DNA of 42,769 nucleotides, from NCBI GenBank assembly GCA_021793015.1, contig JAJYTO010000006.1:1-42769 (forward strand). The letters are read 5' to 3'. Every line of letters begins with the position of its first letter. The first letter of the stretch is position 1. A program made the translations under genes and the position numbers. Under the pieces are notes generated by a model, which saw only the letters and a program-made list of their open reading frames with translations, was not told the DNA's origin and searched no databases. Origin of the DNA: Bacillota bacterium (GTDB taxonomy: Bacteria > Bacillota > Bacilli > Alicyclobacillales > SLC66). This document shows, piece after piece, positions 31,189 to 38,823 of this stretch.

Positions 31189-32895
31189 TCAATGACCCGC
31201 CAGACGGCTCAACATTTGCAACTGTTCTCCGATCGGACCGATGGCCAGGGCAGGGAAGAAAGTCAGCGCCCCCACGATGACAAAGACCGCCACAAACACG
31301 CCGCCAAAGGCAAATGTGTCCGTCTTTAGCGTGCCGGCGCTTGTCGGTATGACCGCCTTTTTGGCCAGGGAGCCCGCAATCGCGAACATCGCGATGATCG
31401 ACACATAACGCCCGAGCAGCATGACGATTCCAAGCGACACATTGTAAAACACAGTGTTGCCGTTCAATCCCGCAAACGCCGACCCGTTGTTGGCGGCAGC
31501 GCTGGTAAACGCGTAGAGGACCTCCGAAAAGCCGTGCAGTCCGGGATTCAGGATCGACGACGTTCCGGCTTTTGTCGCCACGGCGATCGCCGTGGGCACC
31601 AGAATGAAAAAGGGATGGACCAGCATCGCCACCGTTGCCAGCTTGATCTCCCTGGCCTCGATTTTCTTCCCGAATATCTCGGGTGTCCGTCCGACCATCA
31701 ACCCGGACAAAAACACGGTGATGATCAGAAACATGATAATATTCAACAACCCGACGCCTTTGCCGCCAAAAATCAGGTTGAACATCATGAAGAGAAAGGG
31801 CACGAGACCGCTCAGCGGCATCAAACTGTCGTGCATGGAACTCACGGCGCCCGTGGTGAATGCTGTTGTCATGGCGACAAATACGCTGCTGAGCGCCGGG
31901 CCGAAGCGCCACTCCTTGCCCTCCATGTTCGGCCCTGCAATGCCAAGGGCCTGGTGGACGAGCGGATTGCCCGCCGCTTCGTTGGCGTACACGACAAACG
32001 CCCCGACCAGCAAAATCGTCGTCAGGAAGACATACAGCACCGTCGCCTGCCGACGATTGGCGATGAATTTTCCAAAGACTGCAATCAACGCCACGGAAAT
32101 GACCCCCATGGCGACCATTTCCAAAACGGACGTGAACGCCGTCGGATCTTCAAATGGGTGGGCGGAGTTGGCATTGAAGAACCCGCCGCCATTTGTGCCG
32201 ATTTGCTTGATCGCTTCCAGAGACGCAACGGGTCCGCGCGAGATGATTTGCGTCCCGCCCTGCAATGTGTGCGCCGTCTGTGCGCCAAGCAGCGTCTGCG
32301 GAACGCCCAGGCCAACCAGAACAACGGCAAATGCGATGGCGAGCGGCAGCAACACGCGCGTATGAATCTTGATAAAATCCACCCAGAAGTTCCCGATCGA
32401 ATCGCTCCTGTTGGCCGTCAACCCGCGAACGAACGCGATGGCAGCGACGAATCCGGTGGCCGCGGACGTAAACTGCAGGTAGGTGATGGCGAGCGTTTGC
32501 CCCAGGTAAGACATGGACTGCTCGCCCGCGTAGTTTTGCCAGTTTGTGTTGGTGATGAAGCTTGCGGCCGTGTTGAACGCCAAATCCCAACTCATCCCCG
32601 GAATATGATCGGGATTTAAGGGCAGAGTCCCCTGCAGACGAAAGATCAGATAGGCGAAAATCATCATCATAAAATTAACCATCATCAGTGCCCTGAGATA
32701 CGCCTTCCAGTCCATGAGCACGGACTGATTCACGCCGACAAGTTTGTACAACAGGCGCTCAAAGGGATCAAACACAGGCTCGAACCAACTGCGCGCACCC
32801 GTAAAGACACGGTGGAGATACCCCCCAAGGGGGACGCCGAGGAGCAACACGACAGCGATCACGGCCACGATGCCGATCGAACCAGCTACAGTCAA
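31189..32895 (-). CDS. kdpA: Potassium-transporting ATPase subunit A (channel-like subunit)
   Basis: Potassium-binding subunit of the SKT family, 568 residues with ten or more membrane helices. The four selectivity-filter-like loops are visible as TNTNWQNY with SAATGF, QIGTNGGGFFNANSAHPFEDP, SSMHDSLMPL following TTGA, and SAAANNGSAFAGLNGN. TTG start, with GGGAG nine bases upstream. The repeat copies B1 and B2 separate it from kdpF. Confidence 0.97.
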   Translation of the reverse strand: MTVAGSIGIVAVIAVVLLLGVPLGGYLHRVFTGARSWFEPVFDPFERLLYKLVGVNQSVLMDWKAYLRALMMVNFMMMIFAYLIFRLQGTLPLNPDHIPGMSWDLAFNTAASFITNTNWQNYAGEQSMSYLGQTLAITYLQFTSAATGFVAAIAFVRGLTANRSDSIGNFWVDFIKIHTRVLLPLAIAFAVVLVGLGVPQTLLGAQTAHTLQGGTQIISRGPVASLEAIKQIGTNGGGFFNANSAHPFEDPTAFTSVLEMVAMGVISVALIAVFGKFIANRRQATVLYVFLTTILLVGAFVVYANEAAGNPLVHQALGIAGPNMEGKEWRFGPALSSVFVAMTTAFTTGAVSSMHDSLMPLSGLVPFLFMMFNLIFGGKGVGLLNIIMFLIITVFLSGLMVGRTPEIFGKKIEAREIKLATVAMLVHPFFILVPTAIAVATKAGTSSILNPGLHGFSEVLYAFTSAAANNGSAFAGLNGNTVFYNVSLGIVMLLGRYVSIIAMFAIAGSLAKKAVIPTSAGTLKTDTFAFGGVFVAVFVIVGALTFFPALAIGPIGEQLQMLSRLAGH

Positions 32896-32925
32896 TCCTG
32901 CTCACTCCCAAACAAGTAGACATCC

Positions 32926-33009
32926 ATGCCTGAGTTTTGCGAAGCAAAATCTCCTTCGCAGCACCAACAACCGGGAAAAAAATGCGCCTGCGGCGATTTT
33001 TCGGGATAG
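32926..33009 (+). repeat. Dispersed hairpin repeat, copy B1
   Basis: Between kdpF and kdpA. It contains TTTTGC-GAA-GCAAAA, then the 48-base core 32962-33009 beginning CACCAACAACCGGG, with the palindrome CGCC-TGC-GGCG between A and T runs, ending CGGGATAG. The core is identical to copy B2. Confidence 0.9.
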
Positions 33010-33030
33010 ACTGTCATGGCGCTGACGCGC

Positions 33031-33078
33031 CACCAACAACCGGGAAAAAAATGCGCCTGCGGCGATTTTTCGGGATAG
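33031..33078 (+). repeat. Dispersed hairpin repeat, copy B2
   Basis: A 48-base core identical to that of B1, 21 bases after it, with its own upstream mini-hairpin GGCG-CTGA-CGCC. It ends four bases before the kdpF stop. Confidence 0.9.
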
Positions 33079-33082
33079 TCGA

Positions 33083-33160
33083 TCAGAATTTCTCTGGATT
33101 AAAAATAACGTATGTCAGATACACCATGACTCCCGCTGAAATGGCGAGCAAGATCCACAT
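33083..33160 (-). CDS. kdpF: Potassium-transporting ATPase subunit F
   Basis: 25-residue single-helix peptide that stabilises the KdpFABC complex. It begins MWILLAISAGVMVYLTYVI and ends in the family tail NPEKF, the usual YL...PE.F pattern. ATG with GGAGG eight bases upstream. It starts 11 bases after the stop of another small membrane ORF, whose stop lies in its ribosome binding site (TTAGGAGGG). Confidence 0.93.
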   Translation of the reverse strand: MWILLAISAGVMVYLTYVIFNPEKF

Positions 33161-33171
33161 TCGTCTCCCTC

Positions 33172-33255
33172 CTAAGCCTTGTCAAAAGCCCGAAACAGCA
33201 CCATGAACAGACCAAAGACTGCGAAGAATAGAATGAACGATATGAGAGTGCCCAC
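33172..33255 (-). CDS. 27-codon membrane peptide upstream of kdpF
   Basis: GTG start with GAGGTG six bases upstream, 27 codons. The product is a single hydrophobic helix, GTLISFILFFAVFGLFMVLF, with a short polar tail RAFDKA. It looks like KdpF in size and topology but lacks the PExF tail. The stop TAG overlaps the kdpF Shine-Dalgarno sequence, so the two are likely translated in series. It may be an extra small Kdp subunit or regulator. I recognise no family; function is inferred only from position. Confidence 0.6.
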   Translation of the reverse strand: MGTLISFILFFAVFGLFMVLFRAFDKA

Positions 33256-33282
33256 TCTGAACACCTCGCTTCCGCACCTGAC

Positions 33283-33370
33283 GGAGCAGTGATAAAGTCC
33301 TCGATGCAGGCGCAGTGACTCCAGGGATGCACCGCTTCGCGCCTGCCCTAATTTGGATTATCACTGCTCC
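33283..33370 (-). promoter_or_regulatory. Long paired leader ahead of the kdpF genes
   Basis: Perfect 13-base arms GGAGCAGTGATAA (33283-33295) and TTATCACTGCTCC (33358-33370) enclose an eight-base pair GCAGGCGC/GCGCCTGC. The structure ends 28 bases before the small ORF start. Half of it recurs at 36229-36268. Confidence 0.6.
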
Positions 33371-33528
33371 CCTGACTAGGGATTGTCTGCGCCCACCGCA
33401 TGGATCGCGGGAGCAGGCGAACGACTTGATTGTAGTGGGTAAGCACGTCAAAATACGCTTCGATAAACAGGCCGCAAGCATAAACAGAACATAAAAATAC
33501 CGTTGCGCGACAACGATGGGCTCCGCCA

Positions 33529-33614
33529 GGCCGGATCATGCATGCCGCTGCAGCGAGTATTAGCGGCCCTTGGGCCGCGGCTGTCTGAGCGGCAGCGGCA
33601 TGCATGATCCGGCC
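33529..33614. repeat. Palindromic element P, copy 2
   Basis: An 86 bp element between kdpE and kdpF with perfect 23-base arms (33529-33551 and 33592-33614, core GATCATGCATGCCGCTGC) and a central GCGGCCC-TT-GGGCCGC hairpin. Its centre is the reverse complement of copy 1, with few differences. Confidence 0.85.
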
Positions 33615-33652
33615 GATCGGCACGGGCCGCCGTATTGCCGGGATCGACTTTT

Positions 33653-33734
33653 ATGCCTGAGTTTTGCGAAGCAAAATCTCATTTGCGCAGCACCAACAAC
33701 CGGGTCGAAAATGCGCCTGCGGCGATTTTCCGGG
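33653..33734 (+). repeat. Dispersed hairpin repeat, copy C
   Basis: Starts 33653 with the same ATGCCTGAGTTTTGCGAAGC stretch as copy B1. The anchor CACCAACAACCGGG is at 33691, with the CGAAAAT...ATTTTC hairpin after it. It lies 18 bases beyond the kdpE stop. Confidence 0.9.
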
Positions 33735-33752
33735 AGGCACCGCCGACCCTGC

Positions 33753-34439
33753 TCAGAAACAGTCGAGCAGGCGGTAGCCAACGCCCGGTTCGGTGATAAT
33801 CATGGTCGGCCGCGTGGGATCATTCTCCACCTTCTTGCGCAGGTGTCCTATGTACACGCGCAGATAGTGAGCCGCAGCCTCATAGTTTTGATCACCCCAA
33901 ACCAGCCTGACAAGCTGATGGTGTGTCATGACCCGGCCGGCGTTTACCGCCATCACCTTCAACAAATCGTACTCAATGGGCGTGAGATGGATCGTCCGCC
34001 CATCCTTCTCGACAAGCCTTCGGGCCAGATCGATGCTCACATCCCTGACAACGATCACCGGTTCATCCGCGGCGTGCGCGGCATGGCGCAAGGCGACGCG
34101 AATGCGCGCCACGAGCTCCCCCATCCCAAACGGCTTCGTGATGTAGTCATCGGCTCCCGAGTCAAGCACAGCCACGGTTTGGTCCTCATTGTCGCGTACG
34201 CTGAGCACGATGACCGGAACCTGCGACCATTCGCGGATCTGTCGCAAAACCTCCGTTCCATCCATATCCGGCAATCCAAGGTCGAGGACCACCAGATCCG
34301 GTCTCTCCATACCCACGCACACCACGCCGTCGGATCCGGTCGCGCGCTCCAGCAGCGTGAATCCATGGGCCTGCAGAGTGACTCTCAACAATTTGCGGAT
34401 CTGCAACTCGTCGTCCACGACCAGAATTTTGGCTCCCAT
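33753..34439 (-). CDS. kdpE: KDP operon response regulator KdpE
   Basis: OmpR-family regulator of kdp, 228 residues. The receiver domain starts KILVVDDELQIRKLLR with the phosphoacceptor Asp in VVLDLGLPDMDG, Thr/Ser in VIVLSVRD and Lys in DYITKPFGMGEL. The winged-helix effector domain ends with HYLRVYIGHLRKKVENDP and TEPGVGYRLLD. The ATG at 34439 has GGGGGAG six bases upstream, 19 bases after the kinase stop. An upstream TTG overlapping the kinase is less likely. Confidence 0.96.
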   Translation of the reverse strand: MGAKILVVDDELQIRKLLRVTLQAHGFTLLERATGSDGVVCVGMERPDLVVLDLGLPDMDGTEVLRQIREWSQVPVIVLSVRDNEDQTVAVLDSGADDYITKPFGMGELVARIRVALRHAAHAADEPVIVVRDVSIDLARRLVEKDGRTIHLTPIEYDLLKVMAVNAGRVMTHHQLVRLVWGDQNYEAAAHYLRVYIGHLRKKVENDPTRPTMIITEPGVGYRLLDCF

Positions 34440-34458
34440 GCGGCGCTCCCCCGCTCCC

Positions 34459-35976
34459 TCAGTCAATAGGCAATTGAATCACGATCCTGATTCCCGCTGT
34501 GGACCTTCTCTCTGCCGTGATCACGCCTCCGTGCGCTTCCACAATGCCCCTGCAAATCGCGAGCCCCAGTCCCGTCCCCGGGATTTTCTTTGCGGCCTCC
34601 GCACGGTAAAACTTGTCGAAAATCCTTTCTTCGTCGCCCTCCAGAATCCCGATGCCCTCGTCCGCCACCGTAAGCACCGCAGTGCCGTCGCGCTCGCCCG
34701 CGCGAATTTCGATCCGGCTGCCATCTGCGGAGTACTTGACCGCATTGCTGAGGATATTGACAAGCACCTGCTCAATCAATACATCGTCCGCCTGAAGCGG
34801 AGGCAAATCCCGTTGCAGGTCCACCACGACCGTACGCCGCTGGAGTGAATCCTGCAGTTGCCGCAACGCCACCCCGAGCATGTCCGAAACATCACAGGCT
34901 CGTTTATGCAGGCTGAGCATCCCGCTCTCCAGACGCACCATGCCGAGCAGATTGGTCACCAGTCTGTTCATCCGCATGGCGCTGTCGCGAATCGTAAACA
35001 GCAGGTCACGGCGATCTTCATCCGTGAGAACAGACGCGTTTTCGATCATGCCCGTCACTGATCCAATGATGCCCGCCAGCGGCGTCCGCAGTTCATGCGA
35101 GATGGAATCGAGCAAAGCTGTCCGCAACCGTTCGGATTCCGACGACAGGCGCGCCGTGTGCGCTTCCTTCTCCAATTGGATGCGCGCCATGGCAACTGCG
35201 GCAAGGCCCGCAAACGCCTCAATGAGACGCAGACGCTCCGCAAGCAGGGCGCCGGCCCGATCGCGCGCGCCCAAAATGAGAACTCCCCGGGCCATATCCT
35301 CCGTCTTAAGCGGGACGTAGATCTCATCCGCATGCTCAAAGCGCCCGGTGCCGCATCCCGCCATTTTCCCATGCACAAACACCCATCGGCAGACCGCTTC
35401 GTCGACTCCCCCGTCATGCGAAGACTGGCCCGCTCTCGCTCGAATGGACATGCTGTCCCCATCGGCAGGCAGCGCGATCCAGACGGGAAGACGCAGAGTC
35501 CCGTGCACATGGGTTGCGATGGCTTCCAAAACGCCAGTCAAATCACCGCGGGCGGTCATCTGCCTGCTCAGATCGTAAAGCGCCGCCGTGTCCGCTTCCC
35601 GCATGCGCAATTCATTCACCTGCATACGCAGGCGCAATGCCAATGTGGCCGTCAGAATCGCAACGCTCAGAAACACGGCGAAGGAGATCAGATAGCGCAG
35701 GTCGCTCACTGAAAAACTGAAGATCGGCGGCACAAAGAAATAGTCGAACGCCGCCACGCCCACCGCAGCGGCATAGATGGAGGGCCCGAATCCCCAGCGC
35801 GCGGCGCTCAAGAGCACGGGCAACAGAAACAGGAGGGCGATATTGGCCAGTTGAAAGGACAGCCCCACTTTAAGCAACAGCACGGTCAGCGCGCCGATCG
35901 CCACTGTGGTTGCCAGATAGGGCAGCCAACCGCGCCGCGATTCGGATATTGCCTGCAAAAATCGGTCGATCTGCAT
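34459..35976 (-). CDS. kdpD: Truncated KdpD: membrane histidine kinase lacking the N-terminal KdpD/USP region
   Basis: 505 residues, about 390 shorter than E. coli KdpD. It starts directly with the four-helix DUF4118 membrane domain (about 18-115, FDYFFVPPIFSFSVSD between helices). A GAF-like domain (about 145-270) follows, then HisKA with H294 in SISHELRTPLAG and an HATPase domain (NILSNAVKYS, DEGIGI, GTGLGLAICRG). The ATG has GGGGAG seven bases upstream. The missing Walker/USP input module is encoded twice over in the gene at 25925-28261. It heads the kdp run and should phosphorylate KdpE. Confidence 0.95.
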   Translation of the reverse strand: MQIDRFLQAISESRRGWLPYLATTVAIGALTVLLLKVGLSFQLANIALLFLLPVLLSAARWGFGPSIYAAAVGVAAFDYFFVPPIFSFSVSDLRYLISFAVFLSVAILTATLALRLRMQVNELRMREADTAALYDLSRQMTARGDLTGVLEAIATHVHGTLRLPVWIALPADGDSMSIRARAGQSSHDGGVDEAVCRWVFVHGKMAGCGTGRFEHADEIYVPLKTEDMARGVLILGARDRAGALLAERLRLIEAFAGLAAVAMARIQLEKEAHTARLSSESERLRTALLDSISHELRTPLAGIIGSVTGMIENASVLTDEDRRDLLFTIRDSAMRMNRLVTNLLGMVRLESGMLSLHKRACDVSDMLGVALRQLQDSLQRRTVVVDLQRDLPPLQADDVLIEQVLVNILSNAVKYSADGSRIEIRAGERDGTAVLTVADEGIGILEGDEERIFDKFYRAEAAKKIPGTGLGLAICRGIVEAHGGVITAERRSTAGIRIVIQLPID

Positions 35977-36114
35977 TCCCGCACTCCCCGCTTCTGATGG
36001 CAGCCGCGCCCAAAGCCTCTATATGCGTGTCCTACACGGATCGGGGCATGCCGTGCTTCGCAACGCGAAGATCCCGACCCTTTTCGGATAACCTCAATCG
36101 AACAGGCTCTATTA

Positions 36115-36158
36115 TGTATAGTTGCGCAAAGTCCGTCCCGCGTCAATTCATGGACTTT
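36115..36158 (-). promoter_or_regulatory. Candidate kdpDE promoter with inverted repeat
   Basis: On the minus strand, TTGACG (36141-36146) and TATACA (36115-36120) are separated by 20 bases, longer than standard. The -35 lies inside an inverted repeat AAAGTCC/GGACTTT (36128-36134 and 36152-36158). It could be an activator-dependent promoter, with KdpE the obvious candidate. Confidence 0.4.
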
Positions 36159-36184
36159 CACCACCCTCACTCACACCGCTAAGA

Positions 36185-36224
36185 CAAAGACACGACGGAC
36201 TGTGTTGACGCCGCCGTGTCTTTG
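36185..36224. terminator. Hairpin upstream of the kdp promoter
   Basis: Ten-base perfect arms CAAAGACACG/CGTGTCTTTG (36185-36194 and 36215-36224) with a further CGG/CCG pair inside. It lies between the upstream gene and the kdp promoter and probably ends transcription entering from the exported-protein gene. Confidence 0.5.
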
Positions 36225-36228
36225 CCGC

Positions 36229-36268
36229 TTCCCGCCTGCCCTAATTTAGTTTGTCACTGCTTCCCCAG
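36229..36268 (-). repeat. Second copy of the kdp leader element
   Basis: About 39 bases that match 33334-33372 at most positions; CGCCTGCCCTAATTT is identical and TCACTGCT recurs at the same spacing. Only half of the paired leader is present here. Confidence 0.6.
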
Positions 36269-36326
36269 AGAGCGTCTTGCGGTGCCTGCCAGCCGCCTCA
36301 AGGAAAGACCTGGAGTGTATCCGGAA

Positions 36327-36348
36327 GCCAACGCGCCCCCGCGTTGGC
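36327..36348. terminator. Hairpin after the exported-protein gene
   Basis: Perfect nine-base arms GCCAACGCG/CGCGTTGGC around CCCC, 62 bases beyond the stop of the exported-protein gene. No T-run. Confidence 0.45.
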
Positions 36349-36409
36349 TATCAACACATCAAGGCGCCACCCTGACAGCGTGTCCGGGAGCAAACAGCGC
36401 CCGCGCCTC

Positions 36410-37090
36410 TTACCAGCCTCCGCCTGTACTGCCTTTCCCGCCTTTACTGCTGCTGGCGCCCGTGCCGCCGGCGCCAGCAGCAGCATACGTGGAGCCCGCC
36501 GCTCCAGGGGAACCGTGCACCATGCCGTAGTCCGTCAGAAAATTGGAACTGGCAAACCAGGCGATGATTTTACCCGGCGTTCCCGGCCCGATCAGCACGA
36601 CGGGTTGCCCGGCGTTCGCCGGAATGTTGACCTTAGCGTTAATGGAGAAGTCACCCTGCGGACTGAGTTTCGCCGGAGCAGTGATCACCGACTTGGAGTT
36701 TCCAAATGTGATATCCGCCACCACCGTCTTCACACCGGCGGTCGTGCCGGCCAACGCTTTCGGCACGGGCTGTCCATTGTACATGTACCCGCTTTTCGGG
36801 ATAATAAACCATTTCCCCTGGGCGGACAGATTCGTCCGAGTGAGTTTTACGCTCCCCTGAACAATCCACGGCGCTTTTCCCGCTGCCACGCCCCGCACCG
36901 TGACATTGGCGATGTTGCCAAACAGCGGGCCGCTTAGCAGCACCGGACTCTGCGCAGTCGCGGCGGCGGCAACGGCCGCGTACGCGCCTCCGCCGACAGC
37001 AATCACCGCCGCGATCGCGGGCGCGATCAACTTGCGGGTCACCTTGTTGCGATTTACATTATTGCGACTTGCCTTGCGGAATTTACTCAA
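36410..37090 (-). CDS. Hypothetical exported protein with Gly/Ser-rich tail
   Basis: 226 residues from a TTG at 37090 with GGAGG eight bases upstream; the GTG nine bases earlier lies inside that GGAGG. A basic N-terminus (RKASRNNVNRNKVTRK) precedes a hydrophobic helix (LIAPAIAAVIAVGGGAYAAVAAAA), either signal peptide or anchor. The middle, about 50-190, is a beta-rich domain with repeated ...GxVKLTR, KTVVADITFGNSKS and VNIPANAGQPVVLIGPG segments. The tail is Gly/Ala/Ser-rich and ends GGGW. I do not recognise the family; a surface or matrix protein is a guess. The tail codons contain a 12-base inverted repeat (36449-36460 and 36470-36481). Confidence 0.75.
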   Translation of the reverse strand: MSKFRKASRNNVNRNKVTRKLIAPAIAAVIAVGGGAYAAVAAAATAQSPVLLSGPLFGNIANVTVRGVAAGKAPWIVQGSVKLTRTNLSAQGKWFIIPKSGYMYNGQPVPKALAGTTAGVKTVVADITFGNSKSVITAPAKLSPQGDFSINAKVNIPANAGQPVVLIGPGTPGKIIAWFASSNFLTDYGMVHGSPGAAGSTYAAAGAGGTGASSSKGGKGSTGGGW

Positions 37091-37145
37091 GTATGACACC
37101 TCCGCTCCAATGGGCTCGTTTTATCTTCACCCATATATACGAAGC

Positions 37146-37180
37146 GGGCGCATGGCCCGGTTTTGCCAGACCATGCGCCC
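37146..37180. terminator. Terminator-like hairpin after the persulfide dioxygenase gene
   Basis: Perfect ten-base arms GGGCGCATGG/CCATGCGCCC around a 15-base loop, about 130 bases beyond the stop of the gene at 37311 and before the next gene on the same strand. Confidence 0.55.
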
Positions 37181-37310
37181 CGCCATTCTGGAGCGACGTC
37201 ATTCCGAACCTTGCATGGCCTGACGGCCACCGACATACATGGAAACTTATCAGAAGGCAAGTTGCCGTATAAAAAATTGTCCCTGCCGAGCCAGGACGGC
37301 TGGCGGCGCG

Positions 37311-38732
37311 CTAGCGGCTCGTCGCGGCGAGGCCCAGCCTGGCCCATTCCTCGTAGCCGCCCAGCATGTTTTGCACCTCAAATCCATGCGCCTGCAGAAG
37401 GCCCGCCGCAATCGCCGAGCGTCCACCGGAGCGGCACTGCACGAGCACCGGCCTATCCCTTGGCACCTCGTGCACGCGTTTCGCAAGGTGACCCAGCATA
37501 ATGTGCGTGGCTTGAGGAATATGCCCCTCCGACCACTCGGCGGCGTTGCGAACGTCCAGCAGGAACACCTCGCCGCGATCGATGCGGCGCGCCGCATCCT
37601 CAGACTCCACCTCCGGGTAGCTCATCACGCGCGATCCATCTGCGTCCGCCGCCGTGTGAACGCCGTTTCCCATCGTGGCCTCCACATTGTCGAGCCCGAT
37701 CGCCTGCAGGTCCTTTGTGATCGCTTCGACATCGTCTCCGCCGCACAGCAGATAGATCGGCCGATCGTAGTCGAGCAGCCATCCCGCCCATGTCACGAAC
37801 GATTTATTGTAGGGAATGTTGAGCACGCCGGCCAGATGACTCTTCGCGAACGCAGAGGCTGCGCGCGTATCGACGACGGTCCCTTGGTCAAGCCATTGCC
37901 GCACGGTCTCCGGCGACTCTTCGGCCCGCTGCGGCGTTGCAACCGCCGACAACAGCGGCGGGCCCTCTCTGTTCAGTTTTTTCATCATCGCAAAATAGCG
38001 CGGCGGTTCCGGCTGCCCTTCCAGCAATGCTTCGACAAACGCTTTCTCGTCGGTGTACCCGAGCGCCCAGTTCACCATTTTTTCATACCCGACCGTGGAT
38101 GACGGAATGGCGCCGAGAGCTTTCCCGCAAGCACTGCCCGCGCCATGGGCGGGCCACAATTGCAGGAAATCAGGAAGCTTCTTGAACCGTTGCAGGGAGG
38201 CAAACATCTTGCGCGCCATGATTTCAGAAGAACCGCGGACGCCCGCCGCTTTCTCCAGGAGATCCGGGCGCCCCACATCGCCCACGAACACGAAGTCGCC
38301 TGAAAATATCCCCATCGGAGCGGATGCCTTTGCGCCGCCGTCCGTGACCAGAAGCGCGATGTGTTCCGGAGTGTGGCCGGGGGTGTGCATGACTTCAAAC
38401 TTGATATTGCCAATATTGAACGTGTCGCCGTCATGCACCGGACGCGCCGAATACTGTTCCAGGAATCGATACGTCCAATCAGGTCCGCCCTCCGCCGAGA
38501 GATAGAGCGTCGCGCCCGTTTGCGCCGCGAGTTCCCGGGCACCGGACAGAAAATCGGCGTGGATATGCGTCTCTGTGATGCCCACGATGCGCACGCCCTC
38601 CGCCTCTGCTGTCTGCAGATAGGCGGAGATGTCGCGGGAGGGATCGATCACGATCGCTTCCCCGGTCGCCTGGCAGCCGACGAGATACGACGCCTGCGCC
38701 AGTCTGTCGTCGTAAAAGTATTTCAGCAACAA
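37311..38732 (-). CDS. Metallo-beta-lactamase persulfide dioxygenase with two rhodanese domains (CstB-like)
   Basis: About 473 residues. Residues 1-235 form an ETHE1-type MBL domain with THIHADFLSG, HTPGHTPEH, SGDFVFVGDVGRPDL and WPAHGAGSACG. Residues about 265-355 are a rhodanese-like domain whose loop is LLCGGDD. Residues 375-470 are a complete rhodanese with active Cys in VQCRSGGRSA. The MBL-rhodanese-rhodanese order matches Staphylococcus CstB, which oxidises persulfides to thiosulfate during sulfide detoxification. The start is probably TTG at 38732 (GAGAGGGG nine bases upstream); other TTG codons lie at 38738 and 38741. Its promoter has a CsoR/CstR-like palindrome, supporting a sulfide/persulfide role. 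Confidence 0.9.
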   Translation of the reverse strand: MLLKYFYDDRLAQASYLVGCQATGEAIVIDPSRDISAYLQTAEAEGVRIVGITETHIHADFLSGARELAAQTGATLYLSAEGGPDWTYRFLEQYSARPVHDGDTFNIGNIKFEVMHTPGHTPEHIALLVTDGGAKASAPMGIFSGDFVFVGDVGRPDLLEKAAGVRGSSEIMARKMFASLQRFKKLPDFLQLWPAHGAGSACGKALGAIPSSTVGYEKMVNWALGYTDEKAFVEALLEGQPEPPRYFAMMKKLNREGPPLLSAVATPQRAEESPETVRQWLDQGTVVDTRAASAFAKSHLAGVLNIPYNKSFVTWAGWLLDYDRPIYLLCGGDDVEAITKDLQAIGLDNVEATMGNGVHTAADADGSRVMSYPEVESEDAARRIDRGEVFLLDVRNAAEWSEGHIPQATHIMLGHLAKRVHEVPRDRPVLVQCRSGGRSAIAAGLLQAHGFEVQNMLGGYEEWARLGLAATSR

Positions 38733-38754
38733 TGACAACAACCCCTCTCAATAG

Positions 38755-38803
38755 TCACAACAGTACCGGGAAGAAAATTCGCCTGCGGCGATTTTTCGGA
38801 TAG
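38755..38803 (+). repeat. Dispersed hairpin repeat, copy D1
   Basis: A diverged copy (ACCGGGAAGAAAATTCGCC, then TGCGGCGATTTTTCGGATAG) in the leader of the gene at 37311, reading against it. Confidence 0.75.
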
Positions 38804-38823
38804 ACTTTCATGCTGCTTCGCAG

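Noticed and set aside
32926-33078. CRISPR array
   Set aside because: Two identical 48-base repeats with one 21-base gap, each internally palindromic, with related copies kilobases away in other gaps. No third unit, no regular spacers and no cas genes.
33256-33752. c-di-AMP (ydaO) riboswitch ahead of kdpFABC
   Set aside because: Paired stems exist, but the conserved ydaO core segments are absent on the kdp strand.
33653-33781. Coding frame in repeat copy C (MPEFCEAKS...)
   Set aside because: The frame differs from copy B1 after the first ten codons, so conservation is at the DNA level, and no ribosome binding site precedes it.
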